From positions 62,001 to 126,000 of the forward strand of contig JBJMVQ010000029.1 in the NCBI GenBank assembly GCA_045810625.1: a stretch of 64,000 nt of DNA, in the 5' to 3' direction. The translations under genes and the position numbers were made by a program. This stretch comes from JACQFZ01 sp045810625 (GTDB lineage Bacteria > Pseudomonadota > Gammaproteobacteria > Acidiferrobacterales > Sulfurifustaceae). Under the pieces are notes generated by a model. It searched no databases and had not been told where the DNA came from. It saw nothing but the letters and a program-made list of their open reading frames with translations. Below, piece by piece: positions 1 through 8,273 of the stretch. Numbering within the stretch: the stretch's first letter is position 1; each line of letters begins with the position of its first letter.

Positions 1-612
1 GCCTGCCGCGAGCGCGGCGATGTCGCTCGGCAGATTCGCGCTGCCGCTGTCGATGCGCGTCGGCGGCGGCGCACAATTCTTCACCTGCAACGGCTCGCAC
101 AGTTGCAGCACACGCGCGACGCCCGTGCCGATGATCGCCGATTCCGGCGTGGTGCCGGTCAACGCCGACGTCCGCGGGTGGATCGGAAAGCCGTAGTCGT
201 TCCAGAGCCGCATGCGGTTCTGGTCCTCGACGACGATGCCGCGCGCGAACACGGTGCGGGAAACGCCCGCGGCGAAATTGCCGGCGATGCCGCCGAGCTG
301 AAGCGTCGGTGTAACGACGGTGAGCATCGGCGCGAGCTCCGGGTCGCGCTGGACGGTCTCAATGATCTTTTCGTAGTTCGCGATGCCGTAAGCGGCCGGG
401 CTGCCGGCGCCGTAGAGAAAATAGCCGGCGCGCTGAATTTGCAGATGTCCGCCGAACTGCACGAAGCCGGTCTGCAGGCCGTAGGTGATATTGCGGCTGA
501 AGCCGCCGAAGAGCAGCACGGTCTGCGCGCCGATGACCATCGCGACGAGCGTTGCGAACGAGCGGCGGCGATTGCGCAGCAGATTGCGCGCGGCGATGGA
601 GAACGTCTTCAC
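1..612 (-). CDS. ABC transporter permease, FtsX/MacB-like (3' part missing)
   Basis: This is the N-terminal 204 codons of a MacB/LolC/FtsX-type permease; the rest lies beyond the left edge. It starts with GTG, and its start overlaps the stop of the upstream ATPase gene (GTGA), so the two are translationally coupled. The N-terminus reads VKTFSIAARNLLRNRRRS followed by a hydrophobic helix (ATLVAMVIGAQTVLLFGG), the usual opening of such permeases, and then a soluble periplasmic-type domain. Together with the ATPase it would form an inner-membrane exporter or lipoprotein-handling complex. The substrate cannot be told from the sequence. Family assignment rests on the N-terminal pattern and the neighbour. 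Confidence 0.85.
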   Translation of the reverse strand, partial: MKTFSIAARNLLRNRRRSFATLVAMVIGAQTVLLFGGFSRNITYGLQTGFVQFGGHLQIQRAGYFLYGAGSPAAYGIANYEKIIETVQRDPELAPMLTVVTPTLQLGGIAGNFAAGVSRTVFARGIVVEDQNRMRLWNDYGFPIHPRTSALTGTTPESAIIGTGVARVLQLCEPLQVKNCAPPPTRIDSGSANLPSDIAALAAG

Positions 613-1316
613 GCCGTCGCTCCCGATCCGCGTGCGTCGCGCTCGACTGTGACGATGCGTCCATCCCGGATGCGAACGATCTCGTCCGCCTCCGCCTGCA
701 CCTGCGGATCGTGCGACGAGATGATGAAGGAGACTTGGTGCTCGCGTTGTATCTCACGCATGAGCGTGAGGATCGTACGACCGGTTTGGCTGTCGAGATT
801 GGCCGTCGGCTCGTCGGCGAGCACGAGCTGCGGCGCCGGCGCGAGCGCGCGGGCGATCGCGACGCGTTGGCGCTCGCCGCCGGAGAGCTGACCGGGGCGG
901 TTGCGCGTTTTATCGGAGAGACCGACGGCGGCGAGCAGCGCCTCGACGCGCTGCCGGCGTTGCGCGGCCGGAACGCGGGTGAGCAGCAGCGGGTACTCGA
1001 CGTTCTCGTACGCCGTCAGCACCGGCAGCAGGTTGAAGCTCTGAAAGATGAAACCGATGTTGCGCGCGCGAAAATCGGAGAGCGCGTCGTCGGAGAGATG
1101 CTGTACCGGCCGGCCGGCCACTTCGACCTCGCCGCGATCCGGCCGATCGATGCAGCCGATCAGATTGAGCAACGTCGTCTTGCCGCTGCCGGAAGGGCCG
1201 GAGATGACCGTCAGCCGGCCGGCGTGGACGTCGAGATCGATGTCGTTCAACGCCAGCACGCCGACCGCGTCCAGCCGGTAGGTCTTGGTGATCTGTTTCA
1301 GCGTAACGACGTTCAT
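609..1316 (-). CDS. ABC transporter ATP-binding protein, LolD/MacB type
   Basis: The 235-residue protein is a complete ABC ATPase. It has Walker A (GPSGSGKTT, about residues 40-48), the Q-loop (FQSFNLLP, about 91-98), the signature LSGGERQR (about 144-151), Walker B with the catalytic Glu (LVLADEP, about 164-170) and a switch His (SSHDPQ). Length and the motif spacing fit the LolD/MacB/FtsE group, which couples ATP hydrolysis to FtsX-like permeases rather than to importers. It precedes and overlaps the permease gene. No periplasmic adaptor gene is seen upstream, so any adaptor lies elsewhere or past the left edge. Confidence 0.93.
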   Translation of the reverse strand: MNVVTLKQITKTYRLDAVGVLALNDIDLDVHAGRLTVISGPSGSGKTTLLNLIGCIDRPDRGEVEVAGRPVQHLSDDALSDFRARNIGFIFQSFNLLPVLTAYENVEYPLLLTRVPAAQRRQRVEALLAAVGLSDKTRNRPGQLSGGERQRVAIARALAPAPQLVLADEPTANLDSQTGRTILTLMREIQREHQVSFIISSHDPQVQAEADEIVRIRDGRIVTVERDARGSGATA

Positions 1317-1410
1317 CGGTGCTCGCTAAGAGGTCGCTAATCTAAAGAGGTTCGGAAGCGAGGGCAATGCGCGGCGGCCGCGGTCGGTCGCCGATCGTGA
1401 CGAAAGAGTT

Positions 1411-1558
1411 ATTCACCGCAAAGGACGCCAAGGACGCAAAGGAAAAGCGGAGGTAGTGTGAATTAAAAAGGAAGGTCTAATTTATTTATTGTTCTAAACG
1501 CCAAGAACGCCAAGGGTTTAAAAAAAATTTTCCTTCGCGTCCTTTCGGTCAAAACGAA
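1411..1558. repeat. Intergenic hairpin repeat, copy A (AAGGACGC family)
   Basis: The left arm (1412-1443) carries CACCGCAAAGGACGCCAAGG and continues with a further GGACGC unit. The right side holds the reversed pattern (CCTTCGCGTCCTTTCGGT, about 1532-1549), with an extra CGCCAAGAACGCCAAGGG stretch at 1499-1516 between them. The arms are imperfect inverted repeats made of a tandem AAGGACGC unit. The same family recurs near 22975, 41641 and 41841. It codes for nothing and fills the gap between the ABC ATPase gene and the pirin gene. Confidence 0.75.
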
Positions 1559-1572
1559 TAATTGAGAGTTGG

Positions 1573-2445
1573 TTAACTTCGTGCCGGGCGACCAAACGCT
1601 CCGCTCTGGTAGTCGCGGATGGCCTGTTCGATCTCTTCGCGCGTGTTCATGACGAACGGGCCGTATTGCACGATCGGCTCGCGTAGCGGCCGGCCGGCGA
1701 GCAGAAGAAAGCGTGCCTCCGCGCCGGCGGCGGCCATCTCGACGCGATCGCCCGAGGAAAGAACGCCGGCGCTTTGTGTTTTCAATCGGCGCGGGTTTTC
1801 GCCGGTCCCGATCAGCAATTCGCCTTCGTATGGATAGACGAAGGCGTTGTAGTCGCTCTTGAGCGGATGCACGAAGCGCGCGCCCGCCGGGAGCACCACG
1901 TCGAGATACAGCGGATCGGTGCTGAGGCCGACCATCGCACCGGCCGTCGATGCGTCATCGAGCACGAACGTGCCCGCGATCACTTTCACGCGTCCGCCGC
2001 CGGGAAGCTTCACCTCGGGAATGTCGGACGGGTCGATGTCGCGGTACGACGCGGGCTTCATTTTTTCCTGGGCAGGCAGGTTGATCCACAATTGAAAGCC
2101 GCGCATGCGTCCGTGCGTCTGTTGTGGCATTTCCGAGTGAATGATCCCGCGCGCCGCGGTCATCCATTGCACGGCGCCCGGTTTGAGATCGCCGCGGTTG
2201 CCGAGGTGATCTTCGTGGCGCATGTGACCATCGAGCATGTACGTGACGGTTTCGAAGCCGCGGTGCGGGTGCGAGGGGAAGCCGGCGATGTAATCGTCCG
2301 GATTGTCCGACGCGAATTCGTCGAGCATCAGGAACGGATCGAGCCGCGCGAACTGGCTCTGGCCGAGGCTGCGCCGCAGCCGCACGCCCGCGCCGTCGGA
2401 TGCCGCCATGGACTCGATGACGCGTTCCAGAGTGCGAATCTTCAT
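1573..2445 (-). CDS. Pirin family protein
   Basis: The 290-residue protein is a two-domain cupin of the pirin family. The metal site is visible: HPHRGFETVTY and HEDHLGN supply histidines, and the ARGIIHSEMP segment supplies the further His and Glu. Proteobacterial pirins bind Fe and some (YhhW-like) oxidise quercetin. A good ribosome binding site (AAGGAGG) precedes the ATG. It lies 13 bp behind the azoreductase gene on the same strand, and a LysR gene diverges upstream. That arrangement is common for quinone and electrophile response units. Confidence 0.93.
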   Translation of the reverse strand: MKIRTLERVIESMAASDGAGVRLRRSLGQSQFARLDPFLMLDEFASDNPDDYIAGFPSHPHRGFETVTYMLDGHMRHEDHLGNRGDLKPGAVQWMTAARGIIHSEMPQQTHGRMRGFQLWINLPAQEKMKPASYRDIDPSDIPEVKLPGGGRVKVIAGTFVLDDASTAGAMVGLSTDPLYLDVVLPAGARFVHPLKSDYNAFVYPYEGELLIGTGENPRRLKTQSAGVLSSGDRVEMAAAGAEARFLLLAGRPLREPIVQYGPFVMNTREEIEQAIRDYQSGAFGRPARS

Positions 2446-2458
2446 GGAGCCTCCTTGG

Positions 2459-3078
2459 TTACGCTGCCGCCGATGCCGGCGCGAGCGTTCGCTCGATGGC
2501 GTTCCGGGCGTGCGCCAGTCCGGCTTGTTTCGCCGCTTCGCTGATCGCGAGCCCTTCGGCGTAGATGAATTCGACGTCGCTCATGCCGAGAAAGTTCAGG
2601 AAGTCTCGGACATAGCCGGTTTCGCTGTCGAGCGGCGTGCCGGCGTACAGACCGCCGCGTGTTGCGATCACATAAACCTTCTTTCCGCCGAGTAGTCCGA
2701 CGGGTCCCTTCTCAGTGTACCGAAACGTCGCGCCGGCGCGGGCGATGTGGTCGAAGTAAGCCTTGAGCGTCGACGGCACCCGAAGTTGTACATAGGGAGC
2801 GCGAACACGACGACGTCGGACCGCTTCAGCTCATCGATCAGCGCGTCCGAGTAACTCACGGCTGCTTGCTGGGCCGGCGTACGCTCGGCGGGTTTGGCGG
2901 TAAAAGCGCCGAAACGCTCGGCCGTCAGGTGCGGCGCAGGATCGGCGGCCAGGTCGCGCTTGATGACCACGGTGCCCGGGTGGCGCGCACGCCAGGCGGC
3001 GACGAATTGATCCGCGAGCCGGCTCGAATAGCCGTTGCCGGAGTGAATGCTCGTGTTGATTTGCAGCACCGTCTTCAT
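2459..3078 (-). pseudogene. azoR: FMN-dependent NADH-azoreductase, frameshifted
   Basis: The N-terminal part (from 3078) reads as AzoR: LQINTSIHSGNGYSSRLADQ is the FMN-binding opening, and it runs to VVFALPMYNFG. The reading frame then breaks at a CCC run (2779-2781, GGG on the coding strand). The expected continuation, VPSTLKAYFDHIARAGATFRY and the rest of the flavodoxin-like fold, is found in the next frame down to 2459. Restoring one G in the run would give a normal protein of about 206 residues. The start has a strong AAGGAGG site. It could be a real lesion or a homopolymer sequencing error; the remaining sequence is well preserved, which favours a recent change or an error. Confidence 0.88.
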
Positions 3079-3161
3079 TCGAATTTCCTCCTTGACCTAT
3101 CGCGTCCGCTATTAAAGGATTTACCCAGCCGATAAAAAAGAACAATATTTCGCACGATTCA

Positions 3162-3176
3162 ATCGAACGATTCGAT
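3162..3176. promoter_or_regulatory. Dyad ATCGAA-N3-TTCGAT in the lysR/azoR divergent promoter
   Basis: A perfect 6+6 bp inverted repeat with a 3-bp spacer ends two bases before the lysR start codon, in the 100-bp region shared with the divergent azoR-pirin operon. LysR regulators typically bind T-N11-A dyads in such shared promoters and repress themselves. The assignment as the operator is inference from position and symmetry. Confidence 0.5.
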
Positions 3177-3178
3177 AA

Positions 3179-4114
3179 ATGTCGGAGACGCCGCATATTT
3201 CGCTCGAACAATGGCGGGCGCTGATCGCCGTGGTCGAGGCGGGCGGTTACGCACAAGCGGCCGAGGCGCTGCACAAGAGCCAGTCGTCCGTGACGTACGC
3301 CGTGCAGAAGATCGAGACCCAGCTCGGGCTCAAGGTCTTCGAGATCCAGGGACGGAAAGCGATCCTGACGCAGCCGGGGCAGGTTCTTTACCGGCGCGCT
3401 CGGACACTCGTCGAAGAGGCCATGTTCCTGGAACGCGGGGCGGGCGCGATGTCGAAAGACTGGAAACCGGAGATCGCGATCGCGGTCGATGCGATCTTTC
3501 CCACGTGGCTGCTGCTGCAGTGTCTCGCGACGTTCGCGGAGACGCGACCCGATACGCGTATCGAGGTGTACGAAACGGTACTCGGCGGCACGGACGAGAT
3601 GCTGGTTCAGGGCCGTGTCGATCTCGCCATTTGTTCGAATGTGCCGAACAATTTTCTCGGCGACGCACTGATGCGGGTACGTTTCATCGCGGTCGCGCGT
3701 CCGGATCATCCGCTGCATCAGATCGGGCGCGCGCTGACGTACCGCGATCTGCGTAAGCACCGCCAACTTGTGATCCGCGATTCGGGAAGTCAGCGCACGC
3801 GCTCGAGCAGTTGGCTTGGCGCCGAGCAGCGCTGGACCGTGAGCCACAAAGCGACGTCGATCCATGCCGCGACGCACGGCCTCGGTTTCGCCTGGTATCC
3901 CGAGGAGAACATACGGCCCGAGCTCGACGCCGGCGTGCTGAAACCGCTACCCCTCGAGGAAGGCGCGGAACGGTTCGCAGAGTTGTATCTGGTATTCGGC
4001 GATCGCGATTATCCCGACCGCGACACTACGCGTCTCGCCGAGATCATTCGGGAATCGGTCAAACGCGAATGTCGTTTGCGTACGAGCGAGCCGACTCCGG
4101 CGCCGACGCCTTAG
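3179..4114 (+). CDS. LysR family transcriptional regulator
   Basis: The 311-residue protein has the LysR layout. A winged helix-turn-helix spans about residues 7-66 (LEQWRALIAVVEAGGYAQAA, then QSSVTYAVQKIETQLGLKVFE), and a periplasmic-binding-protein-like effector domain follows from about residue 90. It is transcribed away from azoR and pirin, the standard arrangement for a regulator acting on the divergent operon. The effector is unknown; quinones or electrophiles are plausible from the neighbours. Its stop codon overlaps the convergent DUF456 gene by 4 bp. Confidence 0.93.
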   Translation: MSETPHISLEQWRALIAVVEAGGYAQAAEALHKSQSSVTYAVQKIETQLGLKVFEIQGRKAILTQPGQVLYRRARTLVEEAMFLERGAGAMSKDWKPEIAIAVDAIFPTWLLLQCLATFAETRPDTRIEVYETVLGGTDEMLVQGRVDLAICSNVPNNFLGDALMRVRFIAVARPDHPLHQIGRALTYRDLRKHRQLVIRDSGSQRTRSSSWLGAEQRWTVSHKATSIHAATHGLGFAWYPEENIRPELDAGVLKPLPLEEGAERFAELYLVFGDRDYPDRDTTRLAEIIRESVKRECRLRTSEPTPAPTP

Positions 4115-4593
4115 ATCAGGCGCATGAACAGAAAGATGCCGATCATGGCGAAGCCGAGCGCGAGCTTTGCGGCGACGGCGAGCGCGAGCCCGACGGCGGC
4201 GCCGAAACCGGCCCGCGTTGCGGCACGTGCGTCCGGTCGTACGGACAGCTCGCCCACGACGGCTCCGATGAACGGACCGAGCAAGATGCCGGGGAGTGCG
4301 AAGAACAAGCCGACGACGCTGCCGATCGCCGCGCCGATAATTGCTCGCCGTGACGCGCCGTAGCGCTTCGCGCCGAAAGCAGTGCCGGCTGCATCGCAGA
4401 CGAACGTGAGGGCGGCCATGATGCCGAGCGCTAGCAGCGTTCCGGCACCTACGTACGCATAGTTGTCGATCCAAGCGCCAAGCCAGAGCCCGGCGAACAG
4501 GAGTACGACGCCCGGGAGGAGCGGTAGCACGAGACCGACGAGCCCCGCGCCGATCAACAGCGCCGCGAGCAACCAGAGCAGAAGGTTTTCCAT
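4111..4593 (-). CDS. DUF456 domain membrane protein
   Basis: The 160-residue protein is almost entirely hydrophobic, with four to five predicted transmembrane helices and glycine-rich turns (LVGLVLPLLPGVVLLFAGL near the N-terminus, GLFFALPGILLGPFIGAVVGE in the middle). This pattern, with the repeated LPG-LLFAG and PGI-GPFIGA blocks, is the DUF456 family. The function is unknown. The gene stands alone and converges on the LysR gene. Confidence 0.85.
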   Translation of the reverse strand: MENLLLWLLAALLIGAGLVGLVLPLLPGVVLLFAGLWLGAWIDNYAYVGAGTLLALGIMAALTFVCDAAGTAFGAKRYGASRRAIIGAAIGSVVGLFFALPGILLGPFIGAVVGELSVRPDARAATRAGFGAAVGLALAVAAKLALGFAMIGIFLFMRLI

Positions 4594-4899
4594 ACCGTTA
4601 GCTTCCGTAACGGCGCGCTAAAAGACGAGCCGGTTTACCCCCCGGCGATCGTTGCCCGGGTCCGTTGGCGAACAGTTCGCGAGCGCCGCAAAAGGCCACG
4701 GCTGTTGTGGTGTCTTCGGCGTTCAAATCGTTGAACCGCGATGTCACTTTCTTGAGCGTACGGCGAATGCCGCGCGGCAGATCAGCAAGTTATCTACGTC
4801 TGTCGGCCCCTTTTGTGCCAAGCGGTACACGGGGATATATTGCCGAAGGCCTTTAGTAGAAGGACGACGCGAACACAAATCGAACGGGAGGGAGCGGCG
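4594..4899. other. Intergenic region with a dyad upstream of a LuxR gene
   Basis: About 300 bp without a gene separates the DUF456 gene from the LuxR gene. It contains a 6+6 bp dyad, GTTCAA-ATCG-TTGAAC (4721-4736), and a good ribosome binding site (GGGAGGGAGCGG, 4886-4897) just before the LuxR start. I see no lux-box-like element here, unlike the region upstream of the second LuxR gene near 45.9 kb. Confidence 0.5.
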
Positions 4900-5685
4900 A
4901 TGGACGCACGGCTGCTCAAGGATATTTTCCTGGCTGATTCTCTGGATCAGCTATGGAAATCGGTCGAGACGAACGTTTCGCAACTCGGGTTTCGGTACTT
5001 CATTTACCGCGGGCGTTTTCCCCATACGCACGCCGGCTGCAACACCCTCTATTTCGACAATTGTCCTCAAGGGTGGGGTGCTCGTTATCAGGAGCACAAT
5101 GCCGAGGGCGGCGACCATTTCCTCAAGGCGCGCGGTACCCGCGAAGTGACGCCCGCGCTGTGGCGCGAGATGGTGCCGCGCGCGCCGGCGCTGTTCGCCG
5201 AGGCGCGTAAGTTCGGACTGGTAACGGGCTGCACACATCCGGTGCACGGACCGGACGGTCAATGGAGCTCGATGAGCTTCATCAAGGACCAAGGGGGCAT
5301 CGATGCCGAAATGGAGATCCGCGCCGAGCTGGCGGATTGCCAGTTGCTCGCGGTCTACGTGCACGAGGCGGCCGCACAGATCGTGATGCGGCAGGTCAAC
5401 GTTGCCGGCCCACATTTTCGACGACAGCAACACGCGAACGGCCTCAACGAACGCGAACGACAGGTGCTCCAGTGGGCGGCGGCGGGAAAGACGATGGCAG
5501 GAATCGCCGATCTGCTGTCGATCTCCCAGCGCACCGTGTTTTTTCACATGTCGAACGCGCGCCGCAAGCTCGGCGCCGCCAATACGCGCCACGCGATCGG
5601 TAAGGCATTGTCGCTCGGGCTGATCGACGTGAGCGGGGATCCGGACGCGAAGGGCGCCGATCGTAAGTCACCCTTCGCTGGATAA
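4900..5685 (+). CDS. LuxR family regulator with autoinducer-binding-like domain (orphan)
   Basis: I place the start at ATG 4900 because it follows a strong GGGAGG site, giving 261 residues; the reading frame is open further upstream but without such a site. The N-terminal part (about 15-165) resembles the autoinducer-binding fold, with YFDNCPQGWGARYQEHN in the region where LuxR proteins carry conserved ligand residues. The C-terminal LuxR/GerE helix-turn-helix is clear (about 182-243, LNERERQVLQWAAAGKT and QRTVFFHMSNARRKLGA). No luxI-type synthase is in the window, so it is an orphan here. Its recognition helix is close to that of the LuxR protein encoded at 45011-45841. Confidence 0.88.
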   Translation: MDARLLKDIFLADSLDQLWKSVETNVSQLGFRYFIYRGRFPHTHAGCNTLYFDNCPQGWGARYQEHNAEGGDHFLKARGTREVTPALWREMVPRAPALFAEARKFGLVTGCTHPVHGPDGQWSSMSFIKDQGGIDAEMEIRAELADCQLLAVYVHEAAAQIVMRQVNVAGPHFRRQQHANGLNERERQVLQWAAAGKTMAGIADLLSISQRTVFFHMSNARRKLGAANTRHAIGKALSLGLIDVSGDPDAKGADRKSPFAG

Positions 5686-5839
5686 AGCACGGGTCGGCGG
5701 ATCGCATCGGCGACCAAGCATTACATCGGGAGGAACATGAAAAGAAATCGTTACCGTCGTTCTCGGTTCGCCGTTTTTTTTCATGCCCGCGTCGTGCTCT
5801 CGGCGGTTTAATACCGCACTCGGACACTGAGTTCTAACG

Positions 5840-6940
5840 ATGCTATTTCAACCGCCACCGCTCACCGAGCGCGAAGCCGAAGTCATCGCAGAGATCGAGA
5901 CGATACGCCGGCGTATGGATTTGCCGAGGTTCGAGCATTGGCCGGGCCTGACGTGGCGCGCCATCACCGACCGGCTTCTGCGAATCGCGGCCGATGCGGG
6001 GGCGAATGGGCCTGCCGACGTGCCGGCGCCGGAGGAGGACGCCGCCGAGAAGAGCGCGGATATCTGGACGGCGGCCGCCGGCTACCGCGCCGCGCTCAGC
6101 TTCGCCTTGCAGCTCGCCGATGCCGCGCACTTCGCGTACGACGAAGGCGTGATACGCGCGCTTCACTACATGATCACGATGCACGACCCCGCGAAGAAGC
6201 CGGCCCGCTGGCGGCGCGGATCGATCTGGGTACGCCGGCAGACGACCGGCGAGATCCTATACACGCCGCCGCCGCCGAAATCGATCCCGGCGTTGATGAC
6301 CGAGCTGATCGCCACGCTCAACGAAAGAAACGACCAGCCGCCGATCGTGCGCGCAGCGATGGCGCATTTGAACGTCGCCGCGATCCATCCGTTCGCCGAC
6401 GGCAACGGACGCACGTCGCGCGCAGTGCATACGCTCGTGCTCGCGCGTGCGGGTGTGACCGCGCCGCCGTTCGCGAGCATCGATGAATACGTGAGCGCGC
6501 GCACCGACGACTACGACCAGGCGTTGCGGGAAGTGCACGGCGGTGCCTGGCAGCCGGAGCGCGACACGCGCCCGTGGGTGCGTTTCTGTCTCACGGCGCA
6601 TTTCTATCAGGCGACCATGCTCGAGCGGCGTAGCCGCGAGTACGATCGCCTCTGGGAAGCGCTCGAATGCGAAGCGATGGCGCGTGGGCTGCCGGTTCAT
6701 GCCATGTCGGCGCTGGCCCGCGCCGCGATCGGCGAGCGCGTTACCGCCCCCGTATATGAGTCGGCCGCCGGCGGTTCCTCATTGGATGCCGACCGCGAGC
6801 TACGCGAGCTCGCCGACGCCGGTTTGTTGATCGCCGCGACCGAGGAGGGAGAGGATTTTTATCTCGCTTCCGAGCAAATCAAGGCGATCTGGTCGCGAGT
6901 ACGGGAACCGGGCGTGCAGGCCATCGATCCCTTTGCATGA
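5840..6940 (+). CDS. Fic family protein
   Basis: The 366-residue protein carries the Fic active-site motif HPFADGNGRTSR (about residues 183-194), which in this family transfers AMP or related groups to hydroxyl side chains. An N-terminal helical part (about 1-100) precedes the Fic core, and a C-terminal region from about 270 looks like a winged-helix fold (REYDRLWEALECEAMARGLP and later). This is the layout of the longer, single-gene Fic proteins. No separate antitoxin gene adjoins it. The target is unknown. Confidence 0.9.
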   Translation: MLFQPPPLTEREAEVIAEIETIRRRMDLPRFEHWPGLTWRAITDRLLRIAADAGANGPADVPAPEEDAAEKSADIWTAAAGYRAALSFALQLADAAHFAYDEGVIRALHYMITMHDPAKKPARWRRGSIWVRRQTTGEILYTPPPPKSIPALMTELIATLNERNDQPPIVRAAMAHLNVAAIHPFADGNGRTSRAVHTLVLARAGVTAPPFASIDEYVSARTDDYDQALREVHGGAWQPERDTRPWVRFCLTAHFYQATMLERRSREYDRLWEALECEAMARGLPVHAMSALARAAIGERVTAPVYESAAGGSSLDADRELRELADAGLLIAATEEGEDFYLASEQIKAIWSRVREPGVQAIDPFA

Positions 6941-6953
6941 ACGAGTCGGGCGG

Positions 6954-7457
6954 CTAGTCGCGCCCGAGCCGCTTCAGGTACGCCAGCAGATCGCGCAGAT
7001 CGGCATCCGCGAGCACCCAGCGCGGCATCGATGCTTCGAGCGGATGTTCCGACGGGTCGATGCCCTGCGTGATGGCGCGGGCTAGCAACGCATCGTCGTA
7101 AGCGGCGCGGGCGCGGCGTCGCGGAGGGTACGCCGGCTGTGGGTTCGCGAGCGTCGCGTAGCGGATGTCGGCCATGACGATGTTGCCTTCCCGCGCGCCC
7201 TTGCCGTCCGCGCCGTGGCAGTTCGCGCACACGATGCCGTTGGCCGGCAGCAGGCCGTCGCCGGCGCTCAAGAGCCGGAACGCGAGGCGGCGGCCGGAAG
7301 CCGTCCGTCCCGTCGTGTAAATAATTTTCCCGCGCGCTTCCGCCGGTGTGAGCGCAGCTACATCCGGCGTCGAGTCGGCTCGCGCAAAAGCAGAAACGAC
7401 GAGCACCGCCGCGAGAACCGCAGCATTGTTAAAGCGCAGAAGCGTTTGCCGAGACAC
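6954..7457 (-). CDS. Periplasmic c-type cytochrome
   Basis: The 167-residue protein starts with a cleavable signal peptide (hydrophobic AAVLAAVLVVSAFARA) and has one haem-binding CANCH motif (about residues 77-81). A candidate axial Met lies in EASMPRW near the C-terminus, followed by LRDLLAYLKRLGRD, the usual last helix of class I cytochromes c. It is the third gene of a minus-strand unit after the multicopper oxidase and SCO genes, so it may accept or donate electrons for the oxidase. Confidence 0.9.
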   Translation of the reverse strand: MSRQTLLRFNNAAVLAAVLVVSAFARADSTPDVAALTPAEARGKIIYTTGRTASGRRLAFRLLSAGDGLLPANGIVCANCHGADGKGAREGNIVMADIRYATLANPQPAYPPRRRARAAYDDALLARAITQGIDPSEHPLEASMPRWVLADADLRDLLAYLKRLGRD

Positions 7458-7589
7458 GGCTGAAATACACGTTCCGCCCGGCGCTCACCCGTTCCCTCCG
7501 CATCGCTCTCGACTTCCTGTCGCGGATGACTTCGGCGCTTTTCAATTTGCACTGAGCGAGGGAAGGGCGAGGCCGGTGTCAGCGATCTC

Positions 7590-8246
7590 TCACGCGCTCG
7601 CCGATTTAGTCGGCCAGTCGGCGAAGAGGATGCATTTTTTCACCCACTCGGGATTGGCCATCGCCGGCACCGCCGCCCACAACATATGTGGTTCGTTGCC
7701 GTAGCGCAGGTTGCCCGTATGAAATTCCTTTTGCGCGTCCAGCTTCTTGTCGGACCAGGCGAAGCCGAGCCGGCGCCGGAGGAACTGGATGTCGTCCGGC
7801 TTTCCGGTCAGAAACTTCCAACCCTTCCCGACGCCGAACGTCTGCGCGTACTCCTTCAACACTTCGGGGTCGTCGTGCGTTGGATCGAGCGTGATCGAGT
7901 ACATGAACAAGTCGCGCCCGACGCGGTCGGCGAGGAGTTTCTGCACGCGCACGAGGTTCGCGGTGGTAAGCGGGCAGGCGGCCTTGCAGCCCGTGTACAT
8001 CATGTTGATGGTGACGAACTTGTCCTTGATGAGGTCGTCGTAGAAGCGAACCTCTTCGCCTTCGTGCGTCACGAGCGTTACGTTCGGAAAATTGCGCCGC
8101 TGAATCGCTTCGCGCGGCGACAACATGCGTCGTGGCGCTCGCGCGCCGTCCTCTTTGCGGTCCTCCGACGACGCCCGCGACATCGTGCCGCCGGCCGCCG
8201 CCAAGCCCGCCGTCGCGAGCCAGGTTCTTCTCGATACGTCGGTCAT
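7590..8246 (-). CDS. SCO1/SenC family copper protein
   Basis: The 218-residue protein has an N-terminal twin-arginine-like leader (SRRTWLATAGLAAAGG) and a thioredoxin-like fold with the SCO copper-binding pair in YTGCKAACP (Cys about 87 and 91). The DPTHDDPEVLKEYAQTFG segment matches the family's DP-x-DTPEVL block. SCO proteins deliver copper or reduce disulphides for copper oxidases. The gene lies 27 bp behind the multicopper oxidase gene and has a strong GAGGAGG site, so a role in maturing that oxidase is likely. Confidence 0.92.
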   Translation of the reverse strand: MTDVSRRTWLATAGLAAAGGTMSRASSEDRKEDGARAPRRMLSPREAIQRRNFPNVTLVTHEGEEVRFYDDLIKDKFVTINMMYTGCKAACPLTTANLVRVQKLLADRVGRDLFMYSITLDPTHDDPEVLKEYAQTFGVGKGWKFLTGKPDDIQFLRRRLGFAWSDKKLDAQKEFHTGNLRYGNEPHMLWAAVPAMANPEWVKKCILFADWPTKSASA

Positions 8247-8273
8247 GTCGAGTTCCTCCTCGTCGGCATGTCG

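Noticed and set aside
4721..4736. GTTCAA-ATCG-TTGAAC as a lux box for the first LuxR protein
   Set aside because: It lacks the CCTGT-N8-ACAGG geometry seen at 45925-45966; kept only as an unassigned dyad.
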